Below, in pieces: positions 7,402 to 10,139 of a DNA stretch of 10,139 nucleotides; within the stretch, counting starts at the first letter, position 1, and each line of letters starts with the position of its first letter. The stretch lies in contig JAJBTR010000146.1 of NCBI GenBank assembly GCA_020860745.1, positions 1-10,139 of the forward strand, in the 5' to 3' direction. Source of the DNA: Lachnospiraceae bacterium (lineage in GTDB: Bacteria > Bacillota > Clostridia > Lachnospirales > Lachnospiraceae). Under the pieces are notes generated by a model, which worked only from the letters and a program-made list of their open reading frames with translations, did not search any database and had not been told where the DNA came from. A program made the position numbers and the translations under genes.

Positions 7402-7585
7402 TAAATTCTCCTAATCCCCAATTTGTCACGTCCGGGCTTGTCAGGGGTTCCTCTGATTTATCTTTTCTCTTTCGATCTGACCCTGTACGTATAATCTTCC
7501 GCTTTGTGACTCTCAGCCCCAAAAGCAAACTTTACAGCTTTTACAACTATATATCAGTACAGAAACACTGGAAATACGCAACACT
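7402..7585 (-). other. Leader region between the EamA gene and potA
   Basis: This 184-base gap holds no gene and no recognisable terminator for the EamA gene. On the minus strand AAAAGC (7542-7537) can pair with GCTTTT (7526-7521), and the same GCTTTT could instead pair in part with AAAGC (7505-7501), a simple arrangement of alternative stems. The best promoter-like pair, TTTCCA with TATATA 15 bases on, is weak. I do not recognise a known riboswitch; a CTGAGAG string resembles one TPP-riboswitch element, but the rest of that structure is absent. Confidence 0.3.
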
Positions 7586-8497
7586 TTATGCATTCTCTTC
7601 TGTTTCGTCCGCAATCTTATTCTCCGTCTTTACAGGAACAGATTCATGGCGCTGATTATAGAAAAACATCCAGATCGCCATCGCGATTATGATCACATAT
7701 CCTGCCACGCTCCATCGATCCGGCACCTGCATAAACACCACATACCCGATCAGCGCAGAAAAAATAATCTGCGAATAGTCATACACCGATATTTCCCGCG
7801 CCGGCGCATGATAATACGCCGCCGTGATGGAAAACTGCCCGCCGGCCGCCGCAAGCCCCGCACCCAGAAGGACCAGCACCTGCAGAGCGCTCATCGGCGT
7901 ATAAGAAAAAATCAGGTACGGCAGCGTCACCAGACAGGAAAAACCCGAAAAAAAGAGAACCACCGTGGTACCCTTCTGCCCTCTCTGCCCGAGCATCCGC
8001 ACCATCGTGTAGGCAATGCCCGCGCACAATCCGCCGCAAAGCCCGATCAGCGACGGCAGAAAATTCATATTCAGAAACGTCGGTTTGATGATGAGCAGGC
8101 TGCCCGCAAACGCCCCGCACACCGCAGTCACCTGGATCGGCGTCAGCTTTTCCTTCAAAATCAGGAAAGAAAAGAGAATCACAAAAAACGGCGACATCTT
8201 ATTGAGCATGGACGCATCCGACAATACCAGATGATCCACAGCATAAAAATTGCAGAGAATCCCGATTGTCCCGAACGCGGATCGCAGAATCATATATCTC
8301 CAGTTGCCCGCTTCCACCCGGAACCGCTCTCCGCTGCGAAGGAGCGCCGCCAGCGCAATGGCGAAAGCAATCAGATTGCGGAAAAAGCTTTTCTGTACCG
8401 ACGGCAAGTCGCCCGAAAGCCGTACAAACATATTCATAAACGCAAAACACAGCGCAGAAAGGATGATAAACAGGATTCCCTTATACTTTGCTTTCAT
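7586..8497 (-). CDS. EamA/DMT-superfamily transporter
   Basis: Membrane protein of 303 residues with about ten hydrophobic helices in two repeated EamA halves, the normal length for the drug/metabolite transporter superfamily. Family signs include the FAFMNMFVRLSG start of the first half, SFFRNLIAF, and FLILKEKLTPIQ at the end of helix four. The C-terminal tail is hydrophilic and charged. I chose ATG 8497 because AAAGG lies seven bases upstream and because the promoter at 8571-8599 puts the transcript start at about 8564, making the earlier in-frame TTG (8563) and ATG (8557) unlikely. The substrate is unknown: members export amino acids or metabolites, or import S-adenosylmethionine. It faces the same way as potA and may be co-transcribed with it. 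Confidence 0.88.
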   Translation of the reverse strand: MKAKYKGILFIILSALCFAFMNMFVRLSGDLPSVQKSFFRNLIAFAIALAALLRSGERFRVEAGNWRYMILRSAFGTIGILCNFYAVDHLVLSDASMLNKMSPFFVILFSFLILKEKLTPIQVTAVCGAFAGSLLIIKPTFLNMNFLPSLIGLCGGLCAGIAYTMVRMLGQRGQKGTTVVLFFSGFSCLVTLPYLIFSYTPMSALQVLVLLGAGLAAAGGQFSITAAYYHAPAREISVYDYSQIIFSALIGYVVFMQVPDRWSVAGYVIIIAMAIWMFFYNQRHESVPVKTENKIADETEENA

Positions 8498-8570
8498 AAA
8501 AGTACCTTTCGTTAGATTGGCAGCCGCATTTCCTTTCGCAGGATTCGCACGGCTCATTGCCAACGCTCAC

Positions 8571-8599
8571 ATTATACATGAGGTTGAGTGTTCGCACAA
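8571..8599 (-). promoter_or_regulatory. Sigma-A type promoter of the EamA transporter gene
   Basis: TTGTGC (8599-8594) and TATAAT (8576-8571) on the minus strand are spaced by 17 bases. The -35 box lies inside an imperfect palindrome GGTTG...CAACC (8582-8601), a possible operator. The leader to the ATG at 8497 is about 66 bases. Confidence 0.7.
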
Positions 8600-8631
8600 C
8601 CGGTGTTTTTAAGAAAATTCACGGGGTTTGA

Positions 8632-9295
8632 TCAGTCATCTGAAATCTGCATTCCATTGACATCCAGATGATAATCCCCCGTGTAGATCAGTTCTGAAAT
8701 CGGCACAATCTCATACCCCTGCTCCTCCAGATTCGTCAGCAGCTGATCCAGCGCCTGCGCTGTGTAAGTCGCTCCATTATGGCAGAGAATAATCGCACCG
8801 CCGGTCAGATTGTCGGAATTGCAGACCCGGTCAATGATATCATCCACGCCGTAATCTTTCCAGTCCAGACTGTCGATGGACCACTGAATCGCGTAGTAGC
8901 CGCAGGCGGTCACGCCGGTAATCACATGGTTATCGTAATCCCCGTAGGGGCGGTCGGAAGAGGAACATCTCATAGCCGGTCAGTTCTTTCACTTTTTCGT
9001 GAACCGACATGATCTCCTCCGTAATCTCCTCCGCGGACAGCTGACTCATGTTTTTGTGATTTTCGCTGTGATTCCCCAGGTCATGCCCGGCCTCATAGAT
9101 TGCTTTCACATCGTCCGGGTAGGATTCCACCCACCCGCCGGTCATAAAAAACGTGACATGGACATTGTGCTCAGCCAGAATATCCAGAATATTCTGAGTG
9201 TCCTCATTCCCCCATGGGAATGCCTGAGATGGACATTTTTGAAGCGGTTTTACCGCAGCACCCGCTTTATCTTCCACTTTTCTAATGTCAATCAT
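8632..9295 (-). pseudogene. Polysaccharide deacetylase (NodB/PdaB-like), frameshifted and 5'-truncated
   Basis: NodB-fold enzymes remove acetyl groups from peptidoglycan or other N-acetylglucosamine polymers. Clear family blocks read in two frames: WGNEDTQNILDIL, HVTFFMTGGWVESYPDDV and the metal-binding GHDLGNHSENH in one; then DYDNHVITGV, WSIDSLDW and GAIILCHNGATY in the other. The frame changes at the RPPYG motif. Removing one C from a run of four (8947-8950) restores FRPPYGDYD, so this is a single-base insertion. At the 5' end the first catalytic motif (TFDAAWG in PdaB-type relatives) is broken: the sequence before WGNEDT (9214) reads CPSQAFP and lacks the catalytic aspartate, and the ATG at 9295 has no ribosome binding site. 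The signal or membrane segment normally in front is also missing. The frameshift alone could be a sequencing error, but the lost 5' end could not. Confidence 0.85.
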
Positions 9296-9296
9296 A

Positions 9297-9368
9297 CTGA
9301 ACAGCTATGAGGCGCAGATTGATTACTACACAGACTGCATCACCGGTCGGTACGACTGGGAATTTGTC
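9297..9368 (+). pseudogene. Remnant of a large serine recombinase
   Basis: Twenty-four plus-strand codons read LNSYEAQIDYYTD, then CITGRYDWEFV. This matches the block that follows the catalytic serine region in resolvase/invertase-domain large serine recombinases of clostridial conjugative elements, typically of the form QLNSYEAQ-x-DYYT...PEWEF. Similarity stops sharply on both sides: upstream there is no YARVST-like catalytic motif and downstream, where YADEGISG is expected, the frame continues as KTNISYF. It is therefore a short scrap and not a gene. It lies between the truncated 5' end of the deacetylase and the 3' end of the DUF4143 gene, marking a past insertion or deletion. Confidence 0.7.
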
Positions 9369-9382
9369 AAGACGAACATTTC

Positions 9383-10139
9383 TTACTTTGTAGTGCCGCT
9401 CCGCTCCGCTTCGGCTTTCCCTAAAAGATAAAGAAAAGCGATGGCAGGGACGCGCAGAATGGGCACGTTTGTTCCGTGTTTTGTAATTCCAAAATCATCC
9501 AGCCGTTTTGTGATTAAAAATGCACTGGTTACTTTAGATTTTTCATCCTGACATAACTCAACAATGGCATCTGTTGCCGCGATATGGGAATTATTGCGGT
9601 ATTTTACTTCGCAAAGGATTTTCTGACGCGGCAGTTCTACCACCACATCTACCTCTTTCTGATTGTCCTTTGCTTTTCTGAAATAGTCGATGCTTGCCGG
9701 GGTACCCTGATAAAAAGATGCTATATGCTTATAGACTGTAGTTTCCACCATAGTACCGAGTTCGCTTTCGTCCGAAAGTACATCGTCAATCATCAGCACG
9801 GCATTGCGGATCGCTGCGTCTGCAATAATAATTTTCGGCTTACCCTTTAGTGCGCCTTTACTACCTACATTCATTGGTTTAGCCAGATAAATAAGGTTGG
9901 ACATTTCCAATGCATGGATGTAACTATCAATCGTTGCGACAGAGGTATTCTCCAGTTCCTTTGCCGCAGTGGTCGCATTAAAAATTTCCGTGGAGTTCAT
10001 GCAAAGGTAAAGAAACAGCTTTTCCATCAGCAAAGGGCTTCGGATATTAAAAAGTGTCAGCACGTCTCGTTTGATGACCTTATCAACCACATCTTCCCGT
10101 AACATTCTTTGCGCATAGACATCGTCATCCGATAACACC
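9383..10139 (-). CDS. AAA-family ATPase with DUF4143 domain, 5' end outside the window
   Basis: C-terminal ~252 codons of a protein that continues past the window edge; the full family is about 400-450 residues, with an N-terminal AAA_14 P-loop domain that is not visible here. What is present fits DUF4143: LREDVVDKVIKRDVL at the start, a winged-helix-like middle (ATTAAKELENTSVATIDSYI, then ALEMSNLIYLAKPMN), IIIADAAIRNAVL, and a nuclease-like fold end with DYFRKAKDNQKEVDVVVE and ILCEVKYRNN (the ExK-type pattern). The cellular role of these ATPases is poorly defined. The gene ends in TAA next to the recombinase remnant; the last residues (GKAEAERSGTTK) come from a GC-rich repeat-like stretch and may be altered by the rearrangement. 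The GTG at 10138 is just an internal codon, not a start. Confidence 0.85.
   Translation of the reverse strand, partial: VLSDDDVYAQRMLREDVVDKVIKRDVLTLFNIRSPLLMEKLFLYLCMNSTEIFNATTAAKELENTSVATIDSYIHALEMSNLIYLAKPMNVGSKGALKGKPKIIIADAAIRNAVLMIDDVLSDESELGTMVETTVYKHIASFYQGTPASIDYFRKAKDNQKEVDVVVELPRQKILCEVKYRNNSHIAATDAIVELCQDEKSKVTSAFLITKRLDDFGITKHGTNVPILRVPAIAFLYLLGKAEAERSGTTK

Noticed and set aside
7441..7530. Possible TPP riboswitch (CTGAGAG string) before potA
   Set aside because: The conserved second element and the expected paired helices are missing, and the downstream genes are not thiamine genes.
8498..8563. Longer start of the EamA transporter adding 22 residues
   Set aside because: The TTG at 8563 coincides with the predicted transcript start and the added residues are hydrophilic and atypical for the family.
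8592..8635. Possible terminator after the deacetylase remnant
   Set aside because: The only pairing (CCGTG with CACCGG) needs a bulge and the uridine-rich part lies in the loop.

Overview
The window (about 10 kb, near-balanced GC) reads as chromosome from a member of the Bacillota, most likely a Lachnospiraceae-type Clostridia. The grounds are strong AGGAGG-like ribosome binding sites, sigma-A type promoters, a TRAM-less RlmD-type rRNA methyltransferase, a PdaB-like polysaccharide deacetylase remnant and a fragment of a clostridial large serine recombinase. The species cannot be named from the sequence alone.

Layout, left to right. Positions 14-1171 (minus) hold a 23S rRNA uracil-C5 methyltransferase. 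Positions 1172-1694 hold a previously easy-to-miss 36-residue gene (1404-1514, minus) with its own ribosome binding site and a textbook terminator, back to back with an AraC-family regulator (1695-2498, plus) that has a good promoter. The regulator ends in a hairpin that probably also terminates the converging transporter operon.

The centre (2571-7401, all minus) is a complete polyamine ABC importer in the order potA, potB, potC, potD. Transcription runs right to left: ATPase, two permeases, then the binding protein. potB and potC appear to start with TTG, and potC overlaps the end of potB. The ATPase has about 100 extra C-terminal residues and the binding protein has a C-terminal membrane anchor instead of a lipoprotein signal. 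An intercistronic hairpin sits on the potA stop codon.

Upstream of potA on the same strand is an EamA/DMT-family transporter (7586-8497) with a clear promoter (8571-8599). No terminator is visible between it and potA, so the two could share a transcript.

The right end is a degraded, rearranged zone. It contains a polysaccharide deacetylase pseudogene (8632-9295) that has a one-base frameshift in its RPPYG motif and lacks its first catalytic motif. Next to it is a 24-codon scrap of a large serine recombinase on the opposite strand (9297-9368), followed by the C-terminal part of an AAA/DUF4143 ATPase that runs off the window. This looks like the scar of a mobile element. I see no CRISPR array, rRNA, tRNA or intact insertion sequence, and no clearly new multi-gene system.
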